From an uncultured Prevotella sp. (GTDB taxonomy: Bacteria; Bacteroidota; Bacteroidia; Bacteroidales; Bacteroidaceae): a stretch of DNA of 7,739 nucleotides. The translations under genes were made by a program, and so were the position numbers. A model generated the notes under the pieces. That model did not search any database. It was not told the origin of the DNA and saw nothing but the letters and a program-made list of their open reading frames with translations. The stretch is taken from NCBI GenBank assembly GCA_905372445.1, contig CAJPPF010000103.1, forward strand, positions 1 through 7,739, in the 5' to 3' direction. Positions 1 through 6,557 of this stretch are shown here, piece by piece; within the stretch, counting starts at the first letter, position 1, and every line of letters begins with the position of its first letter.

Positions 1-115
1 GGTTAAATTTGTTGACAAATAAGCTATATATGCTTTCTATGATTGAAAATATTCGTGACGAATAAGATATTTTTGATTTGTTTTAGTAGATTAGTTTTTA
101 AGTAGTTTGTTTTTG

Positions 116-149
116 AAGGTTGGTTGTCGTGAGATATCCAACCTTTTTT
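116..149 (+). terminator. Rho-independent terminator of an upstream plus-strand gene
   Basis: A perfect 8-bp stem (AAGGTTGG at 116-123 with CCAACCTT at 138-145) encloses a 14-nt loop, and the 3' arm runs directly into six T. There is no T-run on the other side, so it acts on plus-strand transcription. No gene is recognisable between 1 and 115, so it presumably ends a gene lying left of the window. Being on the opposite strand, it is not the terminator of folC. Confidence 0.75.
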
Positions 150-159
150 GATTAATATG

Positions 160-197
160 GATGTCTAAGTCGGGGGGGGGCAGTATGACGATAATAA
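160..197 (+). repeat. G9 homopolymer and possible fragment of the dispersed repeat
   Basis: Nine consecutive G lie at 172-180, the longest homopolymer in the window. The 16 bases at 182-197 (AGTATGACGATAATAA) match 6705-6720 in repeat copy 2 with one mismatch, and the GATGTC and AAG-plus-G-rich stretch just before it follow the same order as in copy 2. This may be a decayed third copy. The match is short and the rest of the 205-bp element is not recognisable here, so chance cannot be excluded. Apart from this and the terminator I see only weak hairpins between 1 and 289; one around 191-235 might end the folC transcript. Confidence 0.3.
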
Positions 198-289
198 GAA
201 TCCTCGCTTGGATTTCTGCTTCTATCAGACTATATTTGTGATAGCAGACTTTTAAAAAGAATATAGCTCAGACAATATTAATTCGCTTA

Positions 290-1555
290 TTATGTATGTT
301 TTTTAAAGTATGTAAAGAGGTCAGCAACAACATAACTGCTTCCTCCTATGAATATGAAGTCATCTTTCATCGCATCTTTTCTGACTGCATTATATGCCTC
401 TTCAACGGTACTGAATGCTTGACCTGATATGTTAAGCTTTAGGGCTATTCCATTAATTCTTGTTGAAGGAATGGCTCTGTGTGTTGATGCCTGACAATAA
501 TAGTATGTAGCATTCTTAGGGAGTAGTTCCATTACTGCTTCAATATCCTTATCATCAACCATACCGAAGATTATCCTTAACATTGAGGTATTTACTGTCT
601 TGCTTCTAATGGCTTCATAAGTCTCTTTTATTTGTTTATGAAGATATTTCCATCCGGCGAGGTTGTGTCCTGTGTCGCAGATTGTAAGCGGGGTATTGCT
701 TATTGTCTGCCAGCGTCCCATAAGACCGGTCAGCTCACATACATTTTTCATTCCATTTATTATGGCATCGTTGCTTATATCTATCTGGTTGCGTAGTAAA
801 CTTACTATATTCAGAATTGTATTCTTATTCTTTTCTTGATATGCTCCTTTCAGCTCGAACTCGTAGTCGCCTTCAATAATGTTATCTTCTGCATAATATA
901 GATTGGCGTCGTGCTCTCGTGCTACTTGTTCAAAGACGGGACGAGTCTCTTCGCAGGTTTCTCCGACAAGCACCGGCACACCATTCTTTATTATACCTGC
1001 TTTTTCTCTGGCAATCTTTGCGAGTGTGTTGCCTAAAAACTGTGTATGGTCGAAACTGATGTTTGTTATGACAGATAGAATAGGGGTGATTATATTTGTG
1101 CAGTCCAATCGACCGCCCAGTCCAACTTCTATTACTGCAATGTCAACGTTCTGCTCTGCAAAATACAGAAAAGCCAATGCCGTTGTGAGTTCAAAAAAAC
1201 TTGGTTGCAGAGGTTCGAAGAAACTCTTTTCCTTTTCTACAAATCGTATTACACGTTCTTCTGAAATACATTCTCTGTTCACTCGAATCCTTTCACGGAA
1301 ATCAACTAAATGCGGAGAAGTGTATAGCCCTACTTTGTAGCCTTGGCTTTGCAGTATCGCAGCTAAAGTATGCGAACAACTTCCTTTACCATTAGTACCT
1401 GCAATGTGTATTGTCTTGAACTGCTTATGCGGATGATTAAAATGCTTATCAAGAATATGAGTATTGCTCAATCCCTCCTTATAAGCGCCAGCGCCCACCT
1501 TTTCAAAGGCAGGCGCAGCATTATATAGATAGTTAATCGTTTCCTCGTAATTCAT
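290..1555 (-). CDS. folC: Bifunctional dihydrofolate synthase / folylpolyglutamate synthase
   Basis: FolC is a cytoplasmic ligase that adds glutamate to dihydropteroate (making dihydrofolate) and extends the polyglutamate tail of tetrahydrofolates, using ATP. The 421-residue product has the Mur-ligase-like layout. The ATP-binding P-loop AGTNGKGS is at residues 52-59, the folate-loop motif SPHLVDFRERIR starts at residue 80, the Mg-binding segment IEVGLGGRLD covers 142-151, and ITNISFDHTQFLG starts at 163. EKAG with K185 matches the carbamylated lysine of the family. The C-terminal domain carries CDTGHN, a variant of the DxAHN motif. I chose the ATG at 1555 because the family normally begins M-(N/T)-Y-x-E-T-I-x-Y-L. 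The open frame continues upstream to 1612, but only inside dnaJ. The start lies 4 nt after the dnaJ stop, so translation is probably coupled. No own promoter is seen. Length is normal for the family. Confidence 0.95.
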   Translation of the reverse strand: MNYEETINYLYNAAPAFEKVGAGAYKEGLSNTHILDKHFNHPHKQFKTIHIAGTNGKGSCSHTLAAILQSQGYKVGLYTSPHLVDFRERIRVNRECISEERVIRFVEKEKSFFEPLQPSFFELTTALAFLYFAEQNVDIAVIEVGLGGRLDCTNIITPILSVITNISFDHTQFLGNTLAKIAREKAGIIKNGVPVLVGETCEETRPVFEQVAREHDANLYYAEDNIIEGDYEFELKGAYQEKNKNTILNIVSLLRNQIDISNDAIINGMKNVCELTGLMGRWQTISNTPLTICDTGHNLAGWKYLHKQIKETYEAIRSKTVNTSMLRIIFGMVDDKDIEAVMELLPKNATYYYCQASTHRAIPSTRINGIALKLNISGQAFSTVEEAYNAVRKDAMKDDFIFIGGSSYVVADLFTYFKKHT

Positions 1556-1559
1556 TGTT

Positions 1560-2735
1560 TTAGAAATATCTTCTGAAACGGTCGAAGATAAATTTCTTCG
1601 TTTCCTTATCACCCTTTAGATTTTCGTTGCCACGCAACTGTTCTATGGTTTGCTTTTCGTCCTTTGTAAGTTCCTTTGGTACGAATACGCTAACGTTTAC
1701 AAGCAGATCGCCACGTACGCTACCATAGCCGTGAACAGCAGGCAATCCCTTTGCTCTAAGTCGCAGGGTCTTTCCAGGTTGTGTGCCGGGTTCTATTTTA
1801 ATCTTGAACTTTGTTCCGCCAAGTGTAGGAATTTCCACTTCACCACCTAATGCAGCAGTAGGGAAGTCGAGGAGTAGGTTATAGATAATATCCTGCCCAT
1901 CGCGGATGAATGTATGGTGGTCTTCAACTTCTATATAAACTTGAATATCTCCAGCCACACCATTGCGTGGACCTGCGTTACCCTTACCTTGTGCTGTGAG
2001 CATCATTCCGTCTGCAACACCGGCAGGGATATTTATCTCAACAATATCGTTGTCTTTGATAACACCAGTACCTTGACAGCGCTTACATTTGTTCTTTATG
2101 ATTTGACCTTCACCACCGCATGTAGGACATTCGCTTTGTGTTTGCATCATGCCAAACATGGAACGCTGTGTACGATAAACGACTCCTGATCCGTTACACT
2201 GTGAACAGGTCTCTGAGCCTGATCCGTCGGCGCTGCCACTTCCCTTGCAGTCGGGGCATGGAACATCCTTGCGTACTTTGATTTTTTTTGTTACACCGGT
2301 ATTTACTTCTTCTAAAGTAAGATGTACTTTCAATCGCAGGTCAGCACCTTTATATATTCTTGAACCATGTGAGCGCGAACCACCTCCACCGAAGATATCA
2401 GAGAATCCGCTGAAACCTCTGTTACCGAACACGCTATTCAGTATGTCGTTTATATCGAAGTCGCTAAAGCCTCCACCGAAGCCTCCATCACCCATATTAG
2501 GTCCGTTGAATCCGAACTGGTCGTATTGCTGACGTTTTGTCTCGTCACTGAGGACACTGTATGCTTCAGCGGCTTCCTTGAATTTCTCTTCAGCTTCTTT
2601 CTTTGCTGCGTCACTCTTGTCACCCTGACGGTCAGGGTGATACTTGATAGCAATTTTGCGGTATGCTTTCTTTATGTCTGCAGCGCTGGCTTTCTTGTCG
2701 ACGCCGAGTACTTCATAATAATCTCTTTTTGCCAT
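1560..2735 (-). CDS. dnaJ: Molecular chaperone DnaJ (class A J-domain protein)
   Basis: DnaJ delivers unfolded clients to DnaK in the cytoplasm and stimulates its ATPase. The 391-residue protein is complete. It has an N-terminal J domain with the essential HPD at residues 33-35, and a Gly/Phe-rich linker from about 75 to 118. The zinc-binding domain has four CxxCxGxG repeats (C160/C163, C177/C180, C203/C206, C217/C220), all eight cysteines being present. A beta-sandwich substrate-binding region and a dimerisation tail ending RFRRYF complete it. The HPD plus full zinc domain make it a true DnaJ rather than CbpA. It lies 24 nt downstream of grpE and 4 nt upstream of folC in one direction. dnaK is not adjacent, which is common in Bacteroidetes. 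No internal promoter was found, so it is probably transcribed from the grpE promoter. Confidence 0.97.
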   Translation of the reverse strand: MAKRDYYEVLGVDKKASAADIKKAYRKIAIKYHPDRQGDKSDAAKKEAEEKFKEAAEAYSVLSDETKRQQYDQFGFNGPNMGDGGFGGGFSDFDINDILNSVFGNRGFSGFSDIFGGGGSRSHGSRIYKGADLRLKVHLTLEEVNTGVTKKIKVRKDVPCPDCKGSGSADGSGSETCSQCNGSGVVYRTQRSMFGMMQTQSECPTCGGEGQIIKNKCKRCQGTGVIKDNDIVEINIPAGVADGMMLTAQGKGNAGPRNGVAGDIQVYIEVEDHHTFIRDGQDIIYNLLLDFPTAALGGEVEIPTLGGTKFKIKIEPGTQPGKTLRLRAKGLPAVHGYGSVRGDLLVNVSVFVPKELTKDEKQTIEQLRGNENLKGDKETKKFIFDRFRRYF

Positions 2736-2759
2736 GATAAAAACTGTGTGTCCTCATTT

Positions 2760-3329
2760 TTATTGCCCTACTGCCACTTTGGCATGTCGAATCACTTTAT
2801 CATTCAGAGTGTAACCTGTCTGGACGCAATCAATGATTTTGCCTTTTTTATCGTCGCCCATTCCTGGTACTAATGCTACTGCCTCATGGAAGTCGGTATT
2901 AAAATCAGCATCCTGTGTGTTAATCTTATGAACACCCATTCCTTCAAGGGTTTTATTCAACTTCTTAACGATGAGTTCCCAACCTTCTTCAAGTGCTTCT
3001 ATACTATCTGCTTTTGAAGCGTTTTCAATGGCACGCTCCATATCATCAAGAATAGGCAGAATGGCTTTAATGACATTCTGTCCACCGTTGAGGATAAGCT
3101 CTGTTTTCTCTGTTATTGTGCGTTTGCGGAAATTCTCAAATTCGGCTGCCTTGTATAGAGCCTGTTTCTTGAGTTCTTCAATCTCTGCCAGCGCCACATC
3201 AAGCGGATCTTTCTCCTCGGTAGCTGTTTCCTCTGCATCAGGTGTCTGTTCTGCAGTTGCTTCAGTGTTAGTATCTTGAGACTCTTTATCTATATTCTCT
3301 TCGTTAGAGTTTATATCATTTTTCTTCAT
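2760..3329 (-). CDS. grpE: Nucleotide exchange factor GrpE
   Basis: GrpE releases ADP from DnaK and so completes the DnaK-DnaJ cycle. The 189-residue product starts with an acidic, low-complexity, probably disordered segment (about residues 1-42). A long alpha-helical coiled coil follows (about 43-110, with ALYKAAEFENFRKR at 57-70). The compact C-terminal beta domain carries the family signature GYTLNDKVIRHAKVAV (172-187). The ATG at 3329 (MKKND) is preferred over upstream ATGs at 3374 and 3371 because those precede or overlap the -7 element at 3365-3372. Length then fits the family. It heads the grpE-dnaJ-folC cluster. No CIRCE operator (TTAGCACTC-N9-GAGTGCTAA) lies upstream, so HrcA control is not supported by this sequence. 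Confidence 0.96.
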   Translation of the reverse strand: MKKNDINSNEENIDKESQDTNTEATAEQTPDAEETATEEKDPLDVALAEIEELKKQALYKAAEFENFRKRTITEKTELILNGGQNVIKAILPILDDMERAIENASKADSIEALEEGWELIVKKLNKTLEGMGVHKINTQDADFNTDFHEAVALVPGMGDDKKGKIIDCVQTGYTLNDKVIRHAKVAVGQ

Positions 3330-3364
3330 TACTTTATTGTTATTTATTCTATCTCTGCTATATA

Positions 3365-3395
3365 CAAACATCATGCCAAAATAGTAGTCTGCAAA
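3365..3395 (-). promoter_or_regulatory. Predicted promoter of grpE-dnaJ-folC
   Basis: On the minus strand TTTG (3392-3395), a 19-nt spacer and GATGTTTG (3365-3372) fit the Bacteroidetes housekeeping pattern TTTG-N19-21-TAnnTTTG with one mismatch in the -7 element. Initiation would fall near 3357-3360, giving a leader of about 30 nt before the grpE ATG. The -33 element lies inside the T-tract of the terminator that ends the ABC-F gene. Confidence 0.5.
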
Positions 3396-3420
3396 AAACC
3401 TCCCTTTGTTGGGGAGGCTT
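3393..3420 (-). terminator. Rho-independent terminator of the ABC-F gene
   Basis: Read on the minus strand, AAGCCTCCC pairs with GGGAGGTTT (six G-C/A-T pairs in the core, one G-U and two A-U outside) around a 7-nt loop, followed by a run of six T at 3398-3393. It begins 22 nt after the ABC-F stop codon. It separates that gene from grpE although both run in the same direction. Confidence 0.85.
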
Positions 3421-3442
3421 GTATTACTTTATTAAGAGTATT

Positions 3443-5056
3443 TTAGTTGTACATTTTTTCTTTCTGCTCCTTTATACTCTCATCGTATATGTAATCATCG
3501 TAATCCATTAGTTTATCAATGATTCCATTTGGTGTGAGTTCGATTATACGGTCAGCAACGGTCTGTATGAACTCGTGGTCGTGTGAAGCAAATAGAATAT
3601 TGCCTTTGAATCCTACGAGGTTATTGTTGAAAGCCTGAATTGATTCGAGGTCAAGATGGTTGGTTGGAGTATCGAGAATCAGACAGTTTGCATTCTTCAG
3701 CTGCATACGTGCAATCATGCATCGCATCTTCTCTCCTCCTGACAGTACTCGTACCTTTTTCTCCACTTCTTCCTGACGAAACAACATTCGTCCGAGGAAT
3801 CCCTTCATCATCACTTCATTGCCTGTACCAAATTGTGACAGCCAGTCAACGAGGTTGAGGTCGGACTCGAAAAACTCAGTGTTGTCGAGTGGCAGGTATG
3901 CGGTTGTAATCGTAATTCCCCACTTGTATGTTCCTGCGTCAGCCTCTCTGTTGCCGTTTATAATCTCAAACAGGGCTGTCATGGCTTTAGGGTTACGTGA
4001 TAGGAATACTGTCTTCTGACCTTTTTCTATCTGGAAGCTGACATTGTCGAACAATACCGTTCCGTCGGCTTCTACAGCCTTAAGACCTTCTACCTCAAGA
4101 ATCTGGTTGCCAGGCTCACGCTCCATTGAGAATATAATGCCAGGATACTTACGTGTTGAAGGCTGAATCTCGTCGACATTGAGCTTCTCGAGCATTTTCT
4201 TTCGTGATGTTGTCTGCTTTGACTTTGCAACGTTGGCAGAGAAGCGACGTATAAACTCTTCAAGTTCCTTCTTCTTTTCTTCTGCCTTAGCCTTTTGGTT
4301 TTGCGCCTGTCGTAGGGCAAGCTGACTTGACTGATACCAGAAAGAGTAATTCCCGGCGAATACTGTTACCTTTCCAAAGTCAATGTCGACCGTCTGCGTA
4401 GATACAGAATCGAGGAAGTGTCGGTCGTGGCTTACTACAAGCACAGTCTGTTCAACATTCGATAGATATTCCTCAAGCCACTGTACTGTGTCAAGGTCAA
4501 GGTCGTTGGTAGGCTCGTCGAGTAGGAGGTTGTCAGGATTTCCGAATAGAGCCTTTGCCAGCATCACTCGCACTTTCTCCGTATTTGAAAGTTCAGACAT
4601 TTGCTTTTGGTGCAGTGTTTCCGGAATTCCAAGATGTTGCAACAGCTGTGCGGCATCACTCTCAGCTGTCCATCCGCCCATCTCCGCATATTTCTCTTCC
4701 AGTTCAGCTACGAGAATCCCATCCTCGTCGCTGAAATCTTCTTTACAATATAGAGCCTCTTTTGCCTTAATGTTCTCCCACAGAGGCTGATGCCCCATGA
4801 TTACTGTGTCCATTACGCTGAAGGCGTCATATTTGAAGTGGTCCTGCTCCAGAATTGACATACGCTCGCCAGGTGCCATCTCTACCGTTCCCTTGTTTGG
4901 CTCAAGTTCGCCACTTATAGCTTTTAAGAGAGTAGACTTTCCAGCACCGTTTGCTCCTATGATACCATAGATGTTACCGTGAGTAAACTTGAGGTTTACA
5001 TCCTTGTAGAGTACGCGTTTACCAAACTGAATTGCAAGATTTGTTACTGTGATCAT
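3443..5056 (-). CDS. ABC-F family ATPase, YbiT-like, with one degenerate ATP site
   Basis: ABC-F proteins are soluble twin ATPases without membrane domains that bind the ribosomal E site and act on translation; some protect against antibiotics. This 537-residue protein resembles E. coli YbiT throughout. NBD1 has Walker A GANGAGKST (34-42), signature LSNTEK (156-161), Walker B LLLDEP (177-182) and switch H210. A charged, helical inter-domain linker spans about 240-300 and includes RRFSANVAKSKQTTSRKK (270-287). NBD2 has signature LSGGEK (438-443) and H492, but its Walker A region reads SRNPKAMTA (353-361), with Met359 where the lysine should be. Its Walker B reads LILDTP, with Thr463 instead of the catalytic Glu. 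The ATG at 5056 is chosen because MITVTNLAIQFG matches the family N-terminus and the predicted promoter (5111-5144) lies inside the longer frame that opens at 5170. It is monocistronic by promoter and terminator. The physiological role is not known from sequence. Confidence 0.93.
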   Translation of the reverse strand: MITVTNLAIQFGKRVLYKDVNLKFTHGNIYGIIGANGAGKSTLLKAISGELEPNKGTVEMAPGERMSILEQDHFKYDAFSVMDTVIMGHQPLWENIKAKEALYCKEDFSDEDGILVAELEEKYAEMGGWTAESDAAQLLQHLGIPETLHQKQMSELSNTEKVRVMLAKALFGNPDNLLLDEPTNDLDLDTVQWLEEYLSNVEQTVLVVSHDRHFLDSVSTQTVDIDFGKVTVFAGNYSFWYQSSQLALRQAQNQKAKAEEKKKELEEFIRRFSANVAKSKQTTSRKKMLEKLNVDEIQPSTRKYPGIIFSMEREPGNQILEVEGLKAVEADGTVLFDNVSFQIEKGQKTVFLSRNPKAMTALFEIINGNREADAGTYKWGITITTAYLPLDNTEFFESDLNLVDWLSQFGTGNEVMMKGFLGRMLFRQEEVEKKVRVLSGGEKMRCMIARMQLKNANCLILDTPTNHLDLESIQAFNNNLVGFKGNILFASHDHEFIQTVADRIIELTPNGIIDKLMDYDDYIYDESIKEQKEKMYN

Positions 5057-5110
5057 GTCTTTTAAGTGATAATTTTGTATCCAGAACAACAATATGTGTC
5101 TATTTGAGTG

Positions 5111-5144
5111 CAAAGTTACGACTTTTTTTCCACAAACGCGCAAA
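5111..5144 (-). promoter_or_regulatory. Predicted promoter of the ABC-F gene
   Basis: On the minus strand TAACTTTG (5111-5118) matches the -7 consensus TAnnTTTG exactly, with TTTG at 5141-5144 upstream. The 22-nt spacer is slightly longer than usual. Initiation near 5103-5106 would leave a leader of about 50 nt before the ATG at 5056 and rules out the more distal in-frame ATG at 5170. Confidence 0.6.
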
Positions 5145-5192
5145 TTTATAGAACTTTCAATTCTAAGCATTCAACTTTAAACCTCAAACATA

Positions 5193-5221
5193 TTTACTTT
5201 CATCTATTTTTCGTACCTTTG
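5193..5221 (+). promoter_or_regulatory. Predicted promoter of the pseudouridine synthase gene
   Basis: TACCTTTG at 5214-5221 matches the Bacteroidetes -7 element TAnnTTTG. The -33 side is weak: TTTA at 5193-5196, spacer 17. Initiation near 5227 would give a leader of only about 15 nt before the ATG at 5243. It diverges from the ABC-F promoter; the two -7 elements are 95 bp apart. Confidence 0.5.
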
Positions 5222-5242
5222 CATTCAAAATCAATATAAACT

Positions 5243-6136
5243 ATGCGATACAATCCAAAATTGCATGAATACGACCGTTATGAGGTTCGTGATGAGAACT
5301 CGCTTTTAGAGTGGCTGCTCAAAAATGTAAAAGGTAGTAAGAACAAGATAAAGGCAACACTGACAGGTCGTGGAGTGAGGGTGAACAGTAAAGTGGTAAC
5401 TCAGTTTGACTATCAGCTTCATCGTGGTGATCATATTGCTATCAGCAAGTCGAAGCAAAACGATAAGTTCAAGAGCCGTTACGTAAAAATTCTTTATGAG
5501 GACAAGTGGATTGTCGTTATAGAGAAGAATATTGGGATTCTCTCAATGGCAGCCGGTTCAAAGTCGCTTAACGTAAAGTCTGTACTCGATGATTATTTCA
5601 ATAAGACGCGTCAGGCTTGCCGTGCCCATGTTGTTCACAGGCTCGATCGCGACACCAGTGGTTTGATGATTTACGCAAAGGATATTGAGACGGAGCAGAT
5701 TCTTGAACATAACTGGCATGACATCGTCTTCGACCGTCGTTACGTTGCTGTTGTCAGTGGCGAGATGGAGGAAGAGCAGGGAACCATCGCCAACTGGCTT
5801 AAGGACAACAAGGCTTACGTGACGTATTCGAGTGCAACTGATAATGGCGGAAAATATGCAGTTACACACTTCGCTACTCTTGAGCGGCGTACTGACTATT
5901 CGCTTGTGGAGTATCGCCTGGAAACTGGTCGTAAGAATCAAATACGTGTTCACTCTGCAGATATGGGACATCCTGTTTGTGGCGATGTGAAGTACGGTAA
6001 CGGTCATGATCCTCTGCACCGTCTGTGCCTGCACGCCTTTATGCTGTGTTTCTATCATCCTGTAACACGACAGCCAATGGAGTTCGAGACGCCGATTCCC
6101 ACACCGTTCAGACACCTATTTACCCCAAATAGATAA
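5243..6136 (+). CDS. RluA-family RNA pseudouridine synthase
   Basis: The enzyme isomerises specific uridines in rRNA or tRNA to pseudouridine. The 297-residue protein has an N-terminal S4-like RNA-binding region (about 18-70, with ATLTGRGVRVNSKVV at 38-52). The catalytic domain starts near residue 80, with motif HRLDRDTSGL (132-141) containing the presumed catalytic Asp135. LETGRKNQIRVH (227-238) and GHPVCGDVKYG (242-252) are the other conserved family blocks. The substrate uridine cannot be assigned: RluA, RluC, RluD and TruC types look alike at this level. The start at 5243 follows a TAnnTTTG promoter and has no Shine-Dalgarno sequence. The last codons and the TAA stop lie inside the left end of repeat copy 1, so the C-terminal residues after about HLF are probably repeat-derived. 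Confidence 0.92.
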   Translation: MRYNPKLHEYDRYEVRDENSLLEWLLKNVKGSKNKIKATLTGRGVRVNSKVVTQFDYQLHRGDHIAISKSKQNDKFKSRYVKILYEDKWIVVIEKNIGILSMAAGSKSLNVKSVLDDYFNKTRQACRAHVVHRLDRDTSGLMIYAKDIETEQILEHNWHDIVFDRRYVAVVSGEMEEEQGTIANWLKDNKAYVTYSSATDNGGKYAVTHFATLERRTDYSLVEYRLETGRKNQIRVHSADMGHPVCGDVKYGNGHDPLHRLCLHAFMLCFYHPVTRQPMEFETPIPTPFRHLFTPNR

Positions 6137-6332
6137 ATAGATTCCTTGCCTGATTTTGTCTGATTGTTGAGCAGATTACCAGACTTGTTGCCGTGGACGT
6201 AGCGGGCTACGTCAAGGTAATAAGTATGCTAATATGCCCCACACAAGCGGGCAAAAGAAGAAAGAAGTAGGAAAGCTCATTTTCTTTGATAATAAAAAGG
6301 CACCGCAGTCTATTGACCGTTTTGGGTTAAAG
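6119..6332 (+). repeat. Dispersed non-coding repeat, copy 1 (diverged)
   Basis: This stretch aligns end to end with 6560-6763. Shared blocks are CCCCAAAT at the left end, CTGATTTTG and GATTGTTGA nearby, TAGCGGGCTA in the centre, AAGCGG with a purine-rich run, and the right end, where 25 of 28 bases match (6305-6332 against 6736-6763). The right inverted-repeat arm is recognisable, but the left arm differs from copy 2 at 5 of 23 positions. The centre forms a perfect 7-bp hairpin with a CGGG loop (6196-6213). It has no open frame beyond the end of the upstream gene. It looks like a MITE or REP-like element; the family and any parent transposase are not identified. Confidence 0.8.
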
Positions 6333-6424
6333 TGATCCGGTTGGGGTTCGAACCCAAGACCCACAGCTTAGAAGGCTGTTGCTCTAATCCAACTGAGCTA
6401 CCGGACCATCATTAGTGCCTTTTT
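6294..6424 (-). other. 10-bp inverted repeat bracketing the tRNA gene
   Basis: AAAAAGGCAC at 6294-6303 and GTGCCTTTTT at 6415-6424 are perfectly complementary and enclose the tRNA gene. In the minus-strand transcript the 5' leader would carry AAAAAGGCAC and the 3' trailer GTGCCTTTTT, so leader and trailer can pair beyond the mature tRNA. The trailer arm ends in five T and could serve as the U-tract of a terminator. The trailer arm lies just outside the part of repeat copy 1 that matches copy 2. Confidence 0.5.
6333..6407 (-). tRNA. tRNA-Arg (anticodon UCU)
   Basis: A full cloverleaf reads on the minus strand. The acceptor stem is GGTCCGG with CCGGATC (one G-U pair), and a D arm follows. The anticodon stem is ACAGC/GCTGT with loop CTTCTAA, anticodon TCT at 6372-6370. 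The variable region is GGGTC and the T arm is TTGGG-TTCGAAC-CCCAA. The discriminator base is A (6333), and CCA is not encoded (the next bases are CTT), so it must be added enzymatically. It decodes AGA, and possibly AGG. The gene lies between the two repeat copies and opposes the flanking protein genes. Confidence 0.96.
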
Positions 6425-6436
6425 AAAAAGCGAATG

Positions 6437-6444
6437 CAAAAGTA
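6437..6444 (-). promoter_or_regulatory. Predicted -7 element of the tRNA-Arg promoter
   Basis: On the minus strand TACTTTTG matches TAnnTTTG exactly, about 30 nt upstream of the tRNA 5' end, so initiation would fall near 6431. No clear TTTG -33 element is found at 19-21 nt upstream; that position is A-rich on the plus strand. Confidence 0.5.
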
Positions 6445-6526
6445 CAATTTTTTGGTCAGAGAAAAAAGGAATCTGTATGACAGTTATATTTTCTTAACAC
6501 TTGAATCTCTAAATCTGAGGTCGTAT

Positions 6527-6557
6527 TTTGTATAATTGATTTTTTTGATTAACTTTG
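6527..6557 (+). promoter_or_regulatory. Predicted promoter of the nitroreductase-kdsC operon
   Basis: TTTG (6527-6530), a 19-nt spacer and TAACTTTG (6550-6557) fit the Bacteroidetes consensus at both elements; this is the best promoter match in the window. Initiation would fall near 6562-6566, the very first bases of repeat copy 2, so the repeat would form nearly the entire leader of about 210 nt before the ATG at 6775. Confidence 0.65.

Noticed and set aside
3..65. Plus-strand open frame from the left edge ending in TAA at 63-65 (and another ending at 22), possibly the tail of the gene served by the terminator at 116-149.
   Set aside because: About 20 residues give no recognisable family, and two frames are open at the edge, so the right one cannot be chosen.
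903..1340. 145-codon plus-strand open frame inside folC.
   Set aside because: It lies opposite a gene with clear family motifs, is rich in Ser/Thr/Arg and has no recognisable domain or promoter; it is an antisense shadow.
1556..1612. N-terminal extension of FolC to an ATG at 1612.
   Set aside because: It overlaps the end of dnaJ in another frame and adds 19 residues unlike the FolC N-terminus.
5057..5170. N-terminal extension of the ABC-F protein to an ATG at 5170.
   Set aside because: The extension contains the predicted promoter, does not match the family, and MITVTNLAIQFG at 5056 is the expected N-terminus.
5558..6115. 185-codon minus-strand open frame opposite the pseudouridine synthase gene.
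   Set aside because: The plus-strand frame carries HRLDRDTSGL and other family motifs; the reverse product has none.
6333..6335. Missing CCA at the tRNA 3' end as a sign of a pseudo-tRNA.
   Set aside because: The cloverleaf is intact, and many bacteria add CCA after transcription, so its absence is not a defect.
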